Shown: piece by piece, positions 1 to 11,686 of the stretch
How the letters are laid out: every line of letters begins with the position of its first letter
How positions within the stretch are numbered: position 1 is the stretch's first letter
From: Antrodiella citrinella
Lineage: Eukaryota; Basidiomycota; Agaricomycetes; Polyporales; Steccherinaceae
DNA: 64,000 nt
Direction of reading: 5' to 3'
NCBI GenBank assembly: GCA_004802725.1
Contig: SGPM01000108.1
Location: forward strand, 6,070 to 70,069
The notes under the pieces: generated by a model
Told to the model about the DNA's origin: nothing
Seen by the model: only the letters and a program-made list of their open reading frames with translations
Database searches by the model: none
Program-made: the position numbers and the translations under genes

Positions 1-392
1 GCATCTNGTGGGGNAGNTTNGNCNNGNTATTTGCGCCTGNCACAGTCGACCATGAAGCAGGTCANGGCTGAAAANGNAAAGAGGAGTGAGTAAGTGGGAA
101 ANGAAACGCGCNAAAAAGAAGACGGAGAGACTTACAGCCTAGNTGTTCGGGGTGGGCCTTCACCTTTTCGACGATNCTTTTGACACCCGGAGCAACGTCT
201 ACAAGGTGGACGGGCAATAATGAATGAGAGATGTGTGTAATGACGAAGGGGCTCACTTTCGCCCAGGAATCCGAGGGCAATGAGCTCGGCATCGCTGAGG
301 TCAACGATCTCTGCGGGAAATGCTCAGCACTCGTAACAAAGGGGAACAACGTACGCCAGCTTCTCACTCTTGTAAAGATAAGCTGGATCCAT
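1..392 (-). CDS. partial hypothetical protein, runs off left edge
   Basis: A minus-strand reading frame is open through this stretch. It reaches a consensus donor (GTAAGT at about 135-130), followed by a pyrimidine-rich tract and a CAG acceptor at about 70-68, so coding sequence appears to resume at 67 and leave the window. The frame before the donor contains a segment reading HLVDVAPGVK and then IVEKVKAHPE. The start is unclear: an ATG at 392 would need a weak-donor intron to join this frame. Many N bases lie in the last 180 bp and block a reliable translation. I do not recognise the product; the splice signals are the main support. Confidence 0.33.
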
Positions 393-655
393 GACGGAAG
401 AAAACGGTTCACGAGAGGTGGTGGTAAGAGAGCGCAAGTAAGTAACTCGTCAATTGGCATTGAGCATCGTATATATAGACGCCCACAACCATCAGACGCT
501 CCGCAGTGTCGCGCCGAGCGCTCGCGCTTGGTCCGAGTCGCTGCCCAAACTTGGAGGCTGCGTCTGTCACTCATTTCCCTACTCTGTATGCAAGATTCAC
601 TCAAAGTTTGGACACGAATGTGATTTGGAATGTGCGTATGTGTTTTAGAACTCAA

Positions 656-1011
656 TGGGGTCCTCGGATTCTGACAGATACCCTAGAGGAGCTAGATAAT
701 TCACTGGCACGTTCTAGTAAACTCATCCGACATTCTCAATTGCAAGTCTTCACTGGTGCGATGTCGACTTAACAGTAGGGTTAGGAAATCCGTCGGAGCA
801 CATGAGTACTGTCGTTCTGCCCTCAGAATGCGACACCGGTCAAGCACTGCCTCAGTTGCAGCAAGAGTCAATGCCGAGAACTCGGTGTTTCGGGGCTTAT
901 ATTGAACTTTCGTGGGTGGCGATGAATCAACGATAACCAAGTTCTTCTTTATCATTGATCATCTACCGTGAGTTTTCAGTGGTCATGTTCGGATGTTTCT
1001 GGACAGCGCTG
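656..1011. other. no recognisable gene
   Basis: Only short shadow ORFs in several frames and no splice-consistent coding chain. It lies between the left-edge partial gene and a hypothetical minus-strand ORF, and probably contains intergenic or promoter sequence. Confidence 0.4.
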
Positions 1012-1422
1012 TCATTTTTTTCGGCCATTCAAGATGTTGAATAGAACGATGCCATAATCCACCACCGCATTGCGTTGCTGAATTTCATCGCCTCGCTCCA
1101 ATGATACCAAAGTGAGTGTGACCCCTTCTGTGGAATGCTTCCATACCTGATTGGCCCATTGTGGCGCCTCAGATACTTTCACATCCCACAAAGATTGTAA
1201 TAGTACAAAGAGGCAAATATCACGAAACGACCGCTCTATCAAGTTCACGTTTCCCTTCACCTCCGAAGAGCCTAACATATACCGCGACTGAGAATCGTCA
1301 TGTCCGATCCTCCCCACATGTTCACCACTGATGTAGCCGTGCTCAGCGATGAACCGGAGCACATTGATCATGATGTACACGACCCGACGTCGACTACGAT
1401 AATCATACAGGCGAGTCTTCAC
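1012..1422 (-). CDS. hypothetical ORF, 136 codons
   Basis: A single uninterrupted minus-strand frame ends in a stop at 1012. The inner part (VYIMINVLRFIAEHGYISG, and later WANQVWKHSTEGVTLTLVSL) has protein-like composition, with alternating hydrophobic stretches and no low complexity. No domain is recognised, no clear 5' exon or promoter was found, and the strand is opposite to the DUF6535 gene downstream. It may be a decayed gene or an exon of a larger one. Confidence 0.25.
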   Translation of the reverse strand: MKTRLYDYRSRRRVVYIMINVLRFIAEHGYISGEHVGRIGHDDSQSRYMLGSSEVKGNVNLIERSFRDICLFVLLQSLWDVKVSEAPQWANQVWKHSTEGVTLTLVSLERGDEIQQRNAVVDYGIVLFNILNGRKK

Positions 1423-2116
1423 TGAGTCTCGTCTTGCGTGATTCTGATCTGATCGGAGCGCGATCAGCCCTCTTCTCCTACCTCTTCACAGTATCACGGA
1501 GAGCACTCGTACTCCTCATACCAAGACATCCTACTAGATGCAAGCCGATTACGACATCGCTCGCACAGTAGAGGGCACCAGCGTGGATCGCATTTGTCGT
1601 CGATACAGGCGGTACACGAAGATGTGATTAAAGACGACCACCTTAGTCGGTGTTCTACACCGGGTACTGTCCTGCCATCCCCCAACTCAAATAAAACTCT
1701 CATCGGCGGCGACCAGCTTGTTGAGGTGAGCAGAAGTCTCTAGCTTATCTCTGCACGGTACTCAGACTGCAAACGATCCCAGTCGTCTTCAAGCATCCAC
1801 TCTGGTCGCACTTCGCCCGCCCGTCGCGAACATCAAGCGCTATGTGTCGCACCTGCCAGTCCTACGGTCTTACTTCGTAGTCTCAACGCAAGTGAACAGG
1901 CATTGGCGGCTCGAGGACGTTCTCCAGTAAGGGTCGCATACACAAATGCCCCGTCTTACCTATCAAATCCACAAAGCGGGAATCCGCAATTGGAGAAACA
2001 AAGGCAGGACCNAGTGACTCCTCTCCCCTCAGGCGCAAGACACCCTCGCTCGCTAGTGAGTCAACTGCACACCTCAATATTTCTTCTCCATCTTATGCAT
2101 ACTTTACTTCACGCAG
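1423..2116. other. intergenic, nothing supported
   Basis: Short ORFs only. The right part should hold the promoter of the DUF6535 gene that starts at 2117. No repeat or RNA gene was seen. Confidence 0.4.
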
Positions 2117-4225
2117 ATGGGCAGCCGACGGGGGACACGCTCTTCTAACTTCGATGCACCTTCTCGTCGCCAATCCCCAGCCCCCACTCATCCCGAGGTA
2201 CGTGTCTTGTAAATCATACGCACATCTCCTTTTGATATACCTATAGGCATTCAGTATGTTCATGGAAGAATCGCGTCCAGACTCAANAGCTTACAGGGCT
2301 GATATACATGCCGCATGGACGAAATGCGACAAAAGGCTCAAAAATCGCGACTATCTTGCCGTCAAAGCGTGGAAAGAAGAAGTAGATACGCTTCTCTTCC
2401 TGGTACGGTCTTGTCTTTTGATGTGATCACGAGTACTGACTCGCGGTCGTAGACGGCCTTGCTCTCTGGCACTACCACCTCTTTCCTGATTCAATTTTAC
2501 CAGTTACTACTGCCCGACCCGCAAGATATGACCCATTTACTTCTTCGGCAGATCCTCGCCCAGTCCGCTGGATTGCCACTACCTGCTGTTCCCGTATTCG
2601 TCGTCCCAGCGTACGCAATTCGGATCAACGTGCTCTGGTTTTCGAGCTTGGTCTTCAGTTTGTCCGCTGCCTTCATTGGCATTTTGATCAAACAATGGCT
2701 AGGCGGTTATACGAGGAGCACGGCCAACTCTCCTCGTGAGAGTGCGCGCCTTCGAAATTTTCGTTCACAAGGTTTCCGGCGGTGGCGCGTGCCAGAAGTG
2801 ATCGCCCTCGTACCGGTCCTAGTGCAAATTTCCCTGACGTTGTTCTTCGTTGGGTTGATAGACCTTCTGGTACACTTGGACCCGATCGTGGGCAGTGTCG
2901 TCTCAACAATTTTTGCATCGGCACTGCTCTTCGTCCTATTCACAACCATCGCTCCCTCCTTCAGTAGAGACTGCCCCTACAAGTCGCCGCAATCTCTGGC
3001 CATCTATCGCATGACACAATGGATAATTCGTGGCATAATGTGGCTTATCCATCAATTCATGCCAATAGAGCCAGATCGACCAGTGATGTATGTTTACATC
3101 AAGATGTTTTCTACACGCTACCGAAACTGGCGCTCATACGTCCTCNTTCATCTTCTACGCCGACATCATGCTTCCTGGAGGGACCGCGAAACGGACATGT
3201 TGCGCCAACGGGGAGCAGATCTTGACCGTCGTCTTCTTGCGGATACCGACGCGTCTCTCATGGATGATGAGTTTCTGGGAGAGGTGGTACGGATCTGCCT
3301 GAACGACACNCACCGCGACCATGCAGTCAATGTTCTTGTTGACATCGTGACGAACAGGGCGGATGCTATTGTGTTAGGCATCCCGCAATGGATTCCGGAT
3401 CGTGATGTTGTGGACTTGCGGAAAAGTACACTCATTCATATGTTGGCGGACATCGTCCTCAGAACACCTCAACCGAACGAGGAGGGATTGCGGAAAATCT
3501 TTCCGCTCCTGGAGCAGCTATGTGTGGCGTTCCTTTTCGAACAGGGACATTCAGATGCAATATCGGTATTCCAACGCATATTCCAAAGTCTCGCACCATG
3601 CCTTCGCCACGAAGCGAATGACATCAAGGAGGTCGCATTCAAGATCCTATGTATTGTTGCAAGGAAAATGGCTGGGTCAGTTGACGCTTCCGGTGTGTGC
3701 ATTATCCACTATCACAGACCGACGATTATCCTTCTGACCAACCATCCATGGACAGTGATACGACAGATTATCACATACGCCGACGATGCTCTTGGATCTC
3801 CACATGCTCCGGATGTTTATGACGCGTGCCGACTCGCTCTCAATATCTACCATGTCTCCATCATCCCGTCTGCAGATATCCCCGATATTGTTGAACGTCT
3901 TCACGCGATGCTCGATCGTTTGAAAACGGATCTCATCAGGTTTGGGAACGGAACAGGCCCCGAGCGACATGGGCCATATCCATCCCTCTTTCTCGCTGTC
4001 TGCTACGCAGTGGGTGACCCCCGCGGTCTGCTGATCGATCCTTCCGGATCTCTCATCCGAATTTTACACCCTCTGATCCGCGGGTCGTCAATGGAACATG
4101 AGCAGATGGATATCGTTTGGAAGAGCACTTTCGATCAACTACGCAAGTTGTACGAACCGCGTAGACGTGCAGGCGTCGCTGCTCAAACTCTAGCAGAAGT
4201 GGGCCTACACTCCCCCAGGTCTTGA
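2117..4225 (+). CDS. DUF6535-type membrane protein
   Basis: Three exons fit: 2117-2197, 2247-2402 and 2453-4225, with GTACGT and GTACGG donors and TAG acceptors, all in frame. The encoded start (MGSRRGTRSSN) is followed by W-x-K-C-D-x-R-L and a W..E.D.LLF..ALLS..T.SFLIQFY hydrophobic segment. Then come RINVLWFSSLVFSLSAAF and further membrane helices. This is the usual layout of the DUF6535 family, which is widespread and expanded in Agaricomycetes: four N-terminal membrane segments, then a long soluble C-terminal region of about 400 residues. The family has no established function. Three N bases (about 2287, 3146, 3310) leave a few residues undefined. The family call is from recall of the motif pattern; the gene model is well supported. 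Confidence 0.82.
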
Positions 4226-5245
4226 CGAAGTAGTAACGATGCTATGAACGAAGAACCGGTCTCCTTGTTATCGCATGTATCATATTTCCTCTTTTCTGTG
4301 AATTAACATTCTTGTATACGCACTCACAATATTTGCACCTACGACTGGCACAAAACCTCGCCGTTCCTGAATCCTGATACACCCATCGACTGGAGTCCTG
4401 TCAGGTAGTAACACCTGCAAATGCTGCAGCATGTTCAGACGTTGTTGCTCCCAGATTTGTGCATGTGTTTGAGGCGGTTGAGAGACGGAGGTGCATAGTA
4501 CAGCCCTGCTGGATGTCGGGATCGATTGGCTGTGGGTCGTTGCCGTTGTTGTGGGCCATTCGATCGTGATCAGATCGGGGACTCCGCGCCACAAACGTAC
4601 AGTACTTACTAGGGAGTCAGACACCGAGGCAGATATATTGAACACTGAACGTTGAACGTTGAACATTGAACATTGTTGTAAATTTGGGATTCCGCTCCCT
4701 ATCCAGACGCGATCGTCTGTGATCGCCTTTTCTGCGTACGGTATTCCTTCACCTCCGCCACTCTTGGCATCCCCTTTTGTTTGTCACATGTCTTTTCACA
4801 TGTTTATCTGTTGAAATCTATGATGAGGCAGTTCTCGTAGATCAACAACGGATTTATCATTGATCCCGTTTTCGTAGATAAAGCCCTCTTTTCGTGTATT
4901 TCCCCCTCTCTCATGCGTTTGCAAGAGCTCAGCCAAACGCAATACATTCATTCTATTCCTACTGTCCTCAGGAATTCTAACATTATCCCTACTATTTAGC
5001 TGTTGTCGTAGCTACTCAGACATCAATTGATTCATCTTTTCGTCCCCATTCGAGCGCGCGCGCCAGATTTACAACAAACATTGAACATATTGGACCTGAG
5101 TGATGTGTAATTTCGACTTCGGGATACAGGCTACTATCGTACAGCTCATCCGAATCGAGAGCGTGGAAAGTGGGTAATCGAGGTCATCATGATTTCTTGA
5201 TATGCGGCTACATCGTACAAATCTCAACTTAGAAACTATCGGATG
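4226..5245. other. intergenic region with short GAACATT/GAACGTT repeats
   Basis: About 1 kb without a supportable gene. At about 4638-4672 there is a small run of imperfect 8-9-bp repeats (GAACGTTGAACATTGAAC-like). The rest is ordinary AT-balanced sequence with several TATA-like stretches. Confidence 0.5.
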
Positions 5246-5712
5246 TTACAAGCTGTTAGCGCGTTCATGGGAATACGGATTGGGTACCATAATCTCAGTC
5301 AGCCCGGGAGCCAGAGTGGGTTCATCCTCAGTAGGGGGTGCCTCTACCCATTCAATCGCCTCAAACACCCGTCGATCCTCATCCCCAAGTTGATCTGCAT
5401 CCTTCACTGGTGACGCCTCCTGCCAGGTATATTCGAAGCTTGCCGGATACCATCCGTCGGTGCCCGCTGGAAGCGGATCCGTGTCTTCTGCGCCATATGA
5501 CAGCTCGCGCTGCCAAGCACTGGGCGGATATTTGGGTGCATACTGTAGATCAGATGGGACGCCCAAACCCACAATCTGCCCACACCTGTCTTTGACACGA
5601 TATGGGGCGTCCTTAGGCATTCCGGGAACCAACGCGAGGAATCGCTCCCTCCAGATCGAATACTGAGGCTTCTCGTTGAACCCCAATGCTCGTGTATAGT
5701 CCACAAAATCAC
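5246..5712 (-). pseudogene. CK1-like kinase, 3' part severed by transposon
   Basis: A minus-strand frame reads GDFVDYTRALGFNEKPQYSI, then WRERFLALVPG, and continues about 115 residues to a stop at 5246. This is the terminal helix region of a casein-kinase-1-like domain (F..Y.R.LGF.EKP.Y...R..F) plus an acidic tail. It begins exactly at the left TSD of the 6.2-kb element. The other end of the same exon lies beyond the right TIR and stops at YPSVF. The two halves join seamlessly if the element and one TSD copy are ignored, so this was one exon before insertion. The 3' fragment has no promoter of its own and is probably dead. Confidence 0.85.
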
Positions 5713-5720
5713 CGAAAACG
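5713..5720. repeat. left target-site duplication CGAAAACG
   Basis: The octamer CGAAAACG immediately precedes the left TIR and is repeated exactly at 11909-11916 after the right TIR. Both copies lie in the same codons of the split kinase gene. Confidence 0.93.
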
Positions 5721-5942
5721 TCGTCTCGTACCCAGACTGGAACCGCACCCAGTCACCGCATTCTACGTCTGGGGCATTTACCCCGGGAAATCACCCCGTC
5801 CATCCAAAATATTCCCAAGCGCCCGCAAAGGCCTCTCTCGTCGTCACAAATATCACTCCATCAGTAACAGTCACCCCTGCCTCATAGATCACAGATTGTA
5901 TTCCAGATTGCCTTCCTAATACGTCTCGCGTAGCTACTTCAA
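5721..5942 (+). repeat. left terminal inverted repeat (222 bp)
   Basis: Matches the reverse complement of 11687-11908 at about 215 of 222 positions by hand alignment. Six of the seven mismatches are in the outermost 33 bp (tip TCGTCTCGTACCCAG on this side); only one is in the inner 189 bp. Similarity stops abruptly after CTACTTCAA. Confidence 0.93.
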
Positions 5943-6026
5943 CAAGGCTTCAACATCCGCACAACATCGGTACGACTCTTTCACTTTTCACAGTTATCCT
6001 ACCCGTCCCCTGCTTCCTGGCCTCGG

Positions 6027-9015
6027 ATGTCGGACGACCGCTTCTACTGGCGAGGCCGCCTCTTCTCCGAAGACGAGGATGATGACATGGATGGTGGATC
6101 TCAAGAAGAAGAAGACGAATGGGAAGAGGGAGATCAGGGCTGGGGGAGCGGCGGAGAAGAAGATTTGGAGGGTGAAGGACATGAGATTGTGGGCGACGAA
6201 GACGATTCAGATGCGGTTGACGAATTTGAGGACGGCACAGCATTCCATCACGGTGATTTTGGCCAGGACTTCTTACCGGGACACGACGAAGACATCGACC
6301 GAGGATTTACCAGTGACGGTGAAGACGAAGACGACGTACTGGAAGGATCCAATCCCCGTAAAGGTCAACCACGGCGCGGGCGCCCTTCTGGGAGCAAGAA
6401 GACGTATGAGTCTGTGCAAAAGATCTTGCAGCTCATCAAGGACGAGAACCTCACCCTCCCCTCCTTTCTCAGTGCTCTTAGCTGGGGTGATTACCATTGC
6501 GCTCGGGATGTGAAGATGGCGGCAACACGTCGTTCGTTCTTGCATAGTCGCACCTTCAGGATGCTACTGTACCGGTGGTGGAAGCCGCCAAGGTCTTCGG
6601 TCTCACGAAAGAAGCCTCCGGAAGGTGGTCGGAAGTGCCTTACCGCCTTTGCATATGCGTGCACGCTGGAGGCGCTGGACATGGAGCTGCAGAACCTCGA
6701 CCCCCTAACACGCACCACAAGCCAGAAACTGTCGCAGAAGGAGCTCACCGATTTTGACGTGGAGAAGTTCGCGCAAGCTATAGCTCGAAAGGCTCCCGTG
6801 TTTTGGAGTATGCTCAAACTACTGGCTACGACCGAGGAGCAGCGAAAGGCAAATACGCACAAGAATCCGCAGCAGGTACGTATTTTTCCTACTCGCAGAT
6901 GCAAACTCAAGTTGAACTCTCCGCTCTAGAGTCTTCTCTTGATAATCACTATGCTTCTGTATTCACGATCTCAGATGTGCAATAAACTGCAGCGCGTTTT
7001 TGCGTTCTTCTTCAAATTCAAAGGTCTGAAAGCCCGCGGATTTGAAGTCCTCCATTCCCTCGGAATCACGATGAGCTACAAGTGGACTACGAATGCTGTG
7101 AAGACTCTCTCGAAGGAAACGATGTTAGAACTTCGTTGGATGATCAAACGGTATGCCTGGGCGGCATCCTACGACAACTTGCACATAGGCTATGACATCT
7201 ATAACCCCAAGTTTGATAAGGTCAAAGAGGATAAGGCTGGGACCGCTGCGATTGTTCACATCAAGAAAGACGCACCAATACTGGATGAAGTGGTGAATCG
7301 AGCGCTGCAGAAACAGAGGGCCGTCGGACAGCGCACACCAATCAACACATCTTTCATTTGGCACCTTCTTCTCGAGTCGCAACCGCGCATTGAAGCGGCT
7401 ATGGTCTATGAAGTTCTCGATGTTCTGCTCGGCTCAGACGAGTTCAAGTTCAAGACCTACCGGCACCGCAAGGACCCACAGCTCCAACCCCCTTCCCCTG
7501 TTCGACAGCTACCTTCCGGACCTGATCATATCTCACATCCATACATGCTTGGCACGATGCATATCTCAGAGAGTTCCCTCGAAGGGAATTCAAAGGTTGT
7601 AGACGCAATGCTCACCCAGCTCGGTGTCGGGACCAACGAGGAACGTCAAAAGCTTGGCGTGTCACGCTTGGTCTTTTTCTTGGGTGATCAGCTTACCGTT
7701 GGCCACCTTCGCACTCTTCAGCATATGCGATGCCAGGATCCAAACTCGTTTGACCGTATGGACCATATTATTCCTATTTTTGGGTGGTTGCACTTCGAGA
7801 TGACGGAAGTTCGGTCGCTTCACAAGCAATATCTCGGCACGGAGACAGGTCTTGTTTCACTACGACGAGCACTGGTCTCGCTTGGGCGTAAGGATCTCAT
7901 GTTGGCCGGAACCCAAGGGGACTTCCACGAGAAGTTCTCTAAAACATTGAAGCAGGTCATGGTGGCTCACATACGGGCTTGCTGGGTGATCATGGGACGG
8001 ACGGAGAATTTAGAGGATCTTCGCAACAAAGGGCCTCGCGAGTTAGCGGCACTGGCTAGAAAGATTGTGGACGAGTTTGCATCGACGCTCGCTCTCAACC
8101 AGCTGAAGGCGCATTCGAATTTTGATCAGGTCAAGGTCCAAGCCGTAACATTTTTGCGGGACGTACTGCAACATGCTGTGCTTAGAAGAGCCATGAAGTA
8201 CGGCGACGTCGGGTTGATGGAAGACCTCTTGCCTCACAAATTACTGCGATTCGCTGGTGGCCAAAATTCACACTACACAGGCGAGGTGCTGGAACTGCTA
8301 CAGGGTCTGCATCGAGAATGGGTTCCTGAAGTAAAGTATGATCTCAATCTTGAATAAGTGAAGGCCGCAGCTGATTCTCTTGAACTGTAGAGACTTTGTT
8401 CGCAATCACACATGGCTGATGAACCAGAGGGGAAAACCAGACAGTTTCAGAGCGGCCGACGACATTATGGAAGATGGAATCAAAGCAATCAAAGATACAC
8501 ATTCATTACGAGGGCCGAAGGTCGATTGGAAGTACTTTGAGATTGTCCACCCCGTTATTCCTGTTGTCACTGCTGTATCGACGCACGTGGAGACACAATT
8601 CAAAGCTTGGTCGAGGTATACTTCCCATACAGCTTCAAGTGACAAAACAGGCATCCAGATTTTACAAAGATCGTACCTAAAATCAGGCATCTACGAAACT
8701 CGCCTAGGCCGTACGCTTCACAAAACCAATCAGGCAAAGGACTATGTAAACGACGGGTTCACTAAGCTCCAACTTGGCATTGCTCAACGATGGGCTGAGG
8801 GGCGAGACTTTGTCCGAGCGACAGAGGAGGATTGGCCTAGCGATGAGACCGATGACAGCGATGTCTCTATGGCTGGTGATGAAACTTCGTTGGAGGCCAG
8901 TGGCAGTGCGCGTGAGGATGGGACCGTGACTTGGAATGCAGTGACCATGCTGAGTGAAACAGCAGGTGCAGCAGGTGGTGGCAACACCATCCGGCGTGCG
9001 GCGGGAGCAAGTTGA
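6027..9015 (+). CDS. DUF6589-family protein, candidate transposase
   Basis: Exons 6027-6875, 6930-8335 and 8391-9015 join in frame to 959 codons, with 54- and 55-bp introns (GTACGT..TAG and GTATGA..TAG). Residues about 14-110 are strongly acidic. A basic patch with an AT-hook-like core (RRGRPSGSKK) follows, then a helical region. The central part carries the pattern I associate with DUF6589 of Agaricomycetes: SRSQMCNKLQ, then FFLGDQLTVGHLR (Asp about 536), FGWLHFEMTEV (His about 571), SLHKQYLGT and later RNHTWLMNQRGKPDSF. The C-terminus is acidic and Ser/Gly-rich. The invariant Asp-Gln, a following aromatic-His block and a late Glu (about 735) are compatible with an RNase H-like DDE fold, but that is inference. 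It starts 85 bp inside the left TIR and is convergent with the RecQ gene, with stops 93 bp apart. Confidence 0.83.
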
Positions 9016-9108
9016 AGAGGTGAAGGTTGGTGGAAAGAATATGACTCGGTTCGCCTATATGGAAGCGATGACGGAGGCGTGGGGTAGGTCATCGAGTGCA
9101 ACAGCTCT

Positions 9109-11611
9109 CTAGATGGTGTAGTATTTGGTATGATACCATTTCGTGCAAATTCCTGCATCAAAGACGGTAAGGCAGGCGGGTGCTGCACGGACAGCGGAGA
9201 GCGGTTCAAGTTTGGCGAAGGGTAGTCCATATACGAGAGCTAAGTTGTACATGTCGTCAAAACCATCACAACCATAATAGGAAACAACCTGCGAACTCAC
9301 CGGTGAAGATGCAACTGATCTGTGTGAATGAGTGGATGGGGTTTGAGGTGAAGCTACAGTAGTAGTGTTCTCATCTTGGCGCCGTGTGGCAACGGCACGA
9401 CGACGTTGCTTTGGGGACTGGAATCTGCTCTCCTCTTGTGCGCGATGTTCTTCATCTACTTCTCGCAAAATCTCCAATGCCTCTCCCGCCAGATTATCCA
9501 CAAAAAACCATCGTTCAGACAACTTCTCCCTCACATCTGCTACCTCTTTCCACTGGATGTGCCAGGCCAGAGAACCAATGATATCGTCGGGAATGATCGC
9601 ATCGATAGTAATTGGAGCACGAGAATATCGACCACATCCCAGGTCAGTACGCCATTTCTTCAGGGCTTTGACGGCGTTCTTGCGATGATTGCCTCCACGT
9701 GCCTTGCGTTCTGGTTCCTCGGGCGAGTCTTCCATTGATTTCCGCCGTTTGGCTGGCTGGTTGCCGTTTGGGAGGTCGATGAGCGGAGAACTAGGTGATG
9801 AAGGCTGATGGGAGAGTGTATTCGAGTATGCACGCTTCCGCCGTGGTGTATAGCTGGGAGGATTTCTGGCATGACTCTCATTGCTGCTTTTGTCGTCCAT
9901 CATGGAACTGTCATTCAGAACTATCGGCCCTGCAGCACGAGTAGCACATCTGTCACAGCATCGATGCATGGGAATTTCTGCTCCGAAATGTCAGTTCTGC
10001 CAACCATGCCGATGAGTCGAAGATGACCTCACCATTAGTCCGTTTAGGATTGCAGAAATACTGATCAGTGATGTCTCGGCGACAGCCTTTCGCTAACAAC
10101 CAGTCTCTCAGTGATTTCTCAACTCGTTTCTGGTATTCTTCATCCTCCGCAAGGTCATCATCGGTCAAGTGCTTCTCCGGGTATTTTTGCACACGAGATT
10201 TTGCGTTCGTCTTTTGAGGCTGGCGTTTTTTTCTGCACCTTGAATACTGACTTCTCCACGAGGAAATAGGCAACTGCATAGATATCTGGGTCACGCCCCG
10301 CTCTTCCAGCTCGTTGAAGCCAGATCGTAAGTGAAGATGGTGCTCCAAATTGAATGATCTGCGCAATGTCAGGAATGTCCGCACCCTGGTGTAAAGAAGG
10401 TGAATCGTGTATGATTCTGATGTACGAAAATCAAGTACGTACCATTCCCACAGCTTCTGTCGCGACCAGAATACTGATATCACGTTTCAAGCCACTGAAT
10501 CTCTTCATCACCCTCCGCTTGCCCCGAGTGGTCCGCAAGCTATGCATAAAGTCAACCTGATTAACCAGCCAAGGTGGAAGTTTGGAGCGGATGTAACGCC
10601 AGATCTCTTGAACACGATTCCGTGTATTTGCGAAAATTAGAGTCTTCGGTATGTCGCTCACATTGTCTATTTTATGAAAGTTGAATATGTCGTCCAGCGC
10701 TGACAGATCACTTTCATTTTCCATAAGGCGAACCTCAGTCTTGATATTCCGACGGTCATTCCCAAGGTTAACGTAGAAGGCGCGCTCAGGTAATATGCGC
10801 ATTGACTTCTCGCACTCTCCGAGAACGTCCGGCGCCATGGTAGCGGACGCGAGCATCACTGGCACCCCGAGGTCTACGTGGGCTCGCAGTTGTGCAAGTT
10901 CCTGATACGCCGGTCGGAAATCGCCACCCCACTGTGAGATACAGTGGGCTTCGTCGACGATGAACGCGAAGATCTTGCCAGCTGCACCGAGCGCGGCAAG
11001 TAAAGCTTTGCCACCTGCGTGTCGAAAACACATCTCCGGCGCCATGAAGAGTGCCTGGTATTTCATCGCTTTGATGTCCTGCAGTAGCGGAAAAGGTCAG
11101 TAAGTACTAAGCACAGTATTTTGAATGACAGAATTTGTGTTACCTCTGCTAGTTTCTCTGACCATGTCTCGGAGTTGACAGCTTTTGCAGAAATGCCCAT
11201 TTTCTTGAATCTTCGTACCTGTATCGGGATTTATGTGTCAGTCCTCAACTTCAGTCTTTCACATAAATAAGCCTAACTCACCTGGTCGCGTTGAAGGTTA
11301 ATCAAGGGCTCGACAACAACAAGAATTTTCCCCTTGGTCTCTTGCAGGAACAGCGGGAGCATGAACGGTGTGGTCTTGCCAGAACCCGTGCCAGCAATAA
11401 CCACTGTGTCCAGACCGAGAAGCAGACTCTCCGCTGCATCGAGTTGCCAAGGGTGCGCTGTCTTTCCTTTGCTACGCTTAAAAAACTCGGTGCTCATGCG
11501 AGACCTTGTCTTGTCAGAGTCATACCCGACTTTTGCTTCGCGAGCTGCAGCGAGATTCGAGTTTGAGTCCCGAGCGAGTTTTTGATGGTCGCGAGGCTTT
11601 GCTGGAGCCAT
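9109..11611 (-). CDS. RecQ-type DEAH helicase carried by the transposon
   Basis: Exons 11611-11282, 11218-11144, 11078-10443, 10385-10033 and 9977-9109 fit consensus splice sites. ATP-dependent 3'-5' helicase motifs are all present: HPWQLDAAESLL (motif 0), GTGSGKT at residues 74-80 (Walker A), VVVEPLINLQRDQ, DEAHCISQW at about 177-184, LASATM, TLIFANTR, ILVATEAVGMGADIPD and QRAGRAGRD (motif VI). The zinc-binding RQC part follows (GCRRD..DQYFCNP, then HRCCDRC), with a basic, Ser/Pro-rich tail. A run of seven A (10228-10234) shifts the frame between motif VI and the RQC region, so this copy is either a +1 frameshift mutant or has a homopolymer sequencing error. An alternative last intron (GTGAGT..TTAG in the final exon) would change the C-terminus. 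Confidence 0.87.
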
Positions 11612-11686
11612 AGTTGTATGTTTCCGAAGTGTAGAGTACAAAAATGCAATGCTATTCGACTTTGGATTCGTCGGATGGTGACGCTA

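Noticed and set aside
5686..5919. Similar ORFs at 5686-5919 (+) and 11710-11952 (-) as a duplicated small protein gene
   Set aside because: The identical translations come from the inverted TIRs of the transposon; there is no independent coding evidence.
8784..9230. Minus-strand Pro/Ser-rich ORF overlapping the DUF6589 3' end
   Set aside because: Could be an alternative RecQ C-terminus, but it overlaps coding sequence of the convergent gene and has low-complexity composition.
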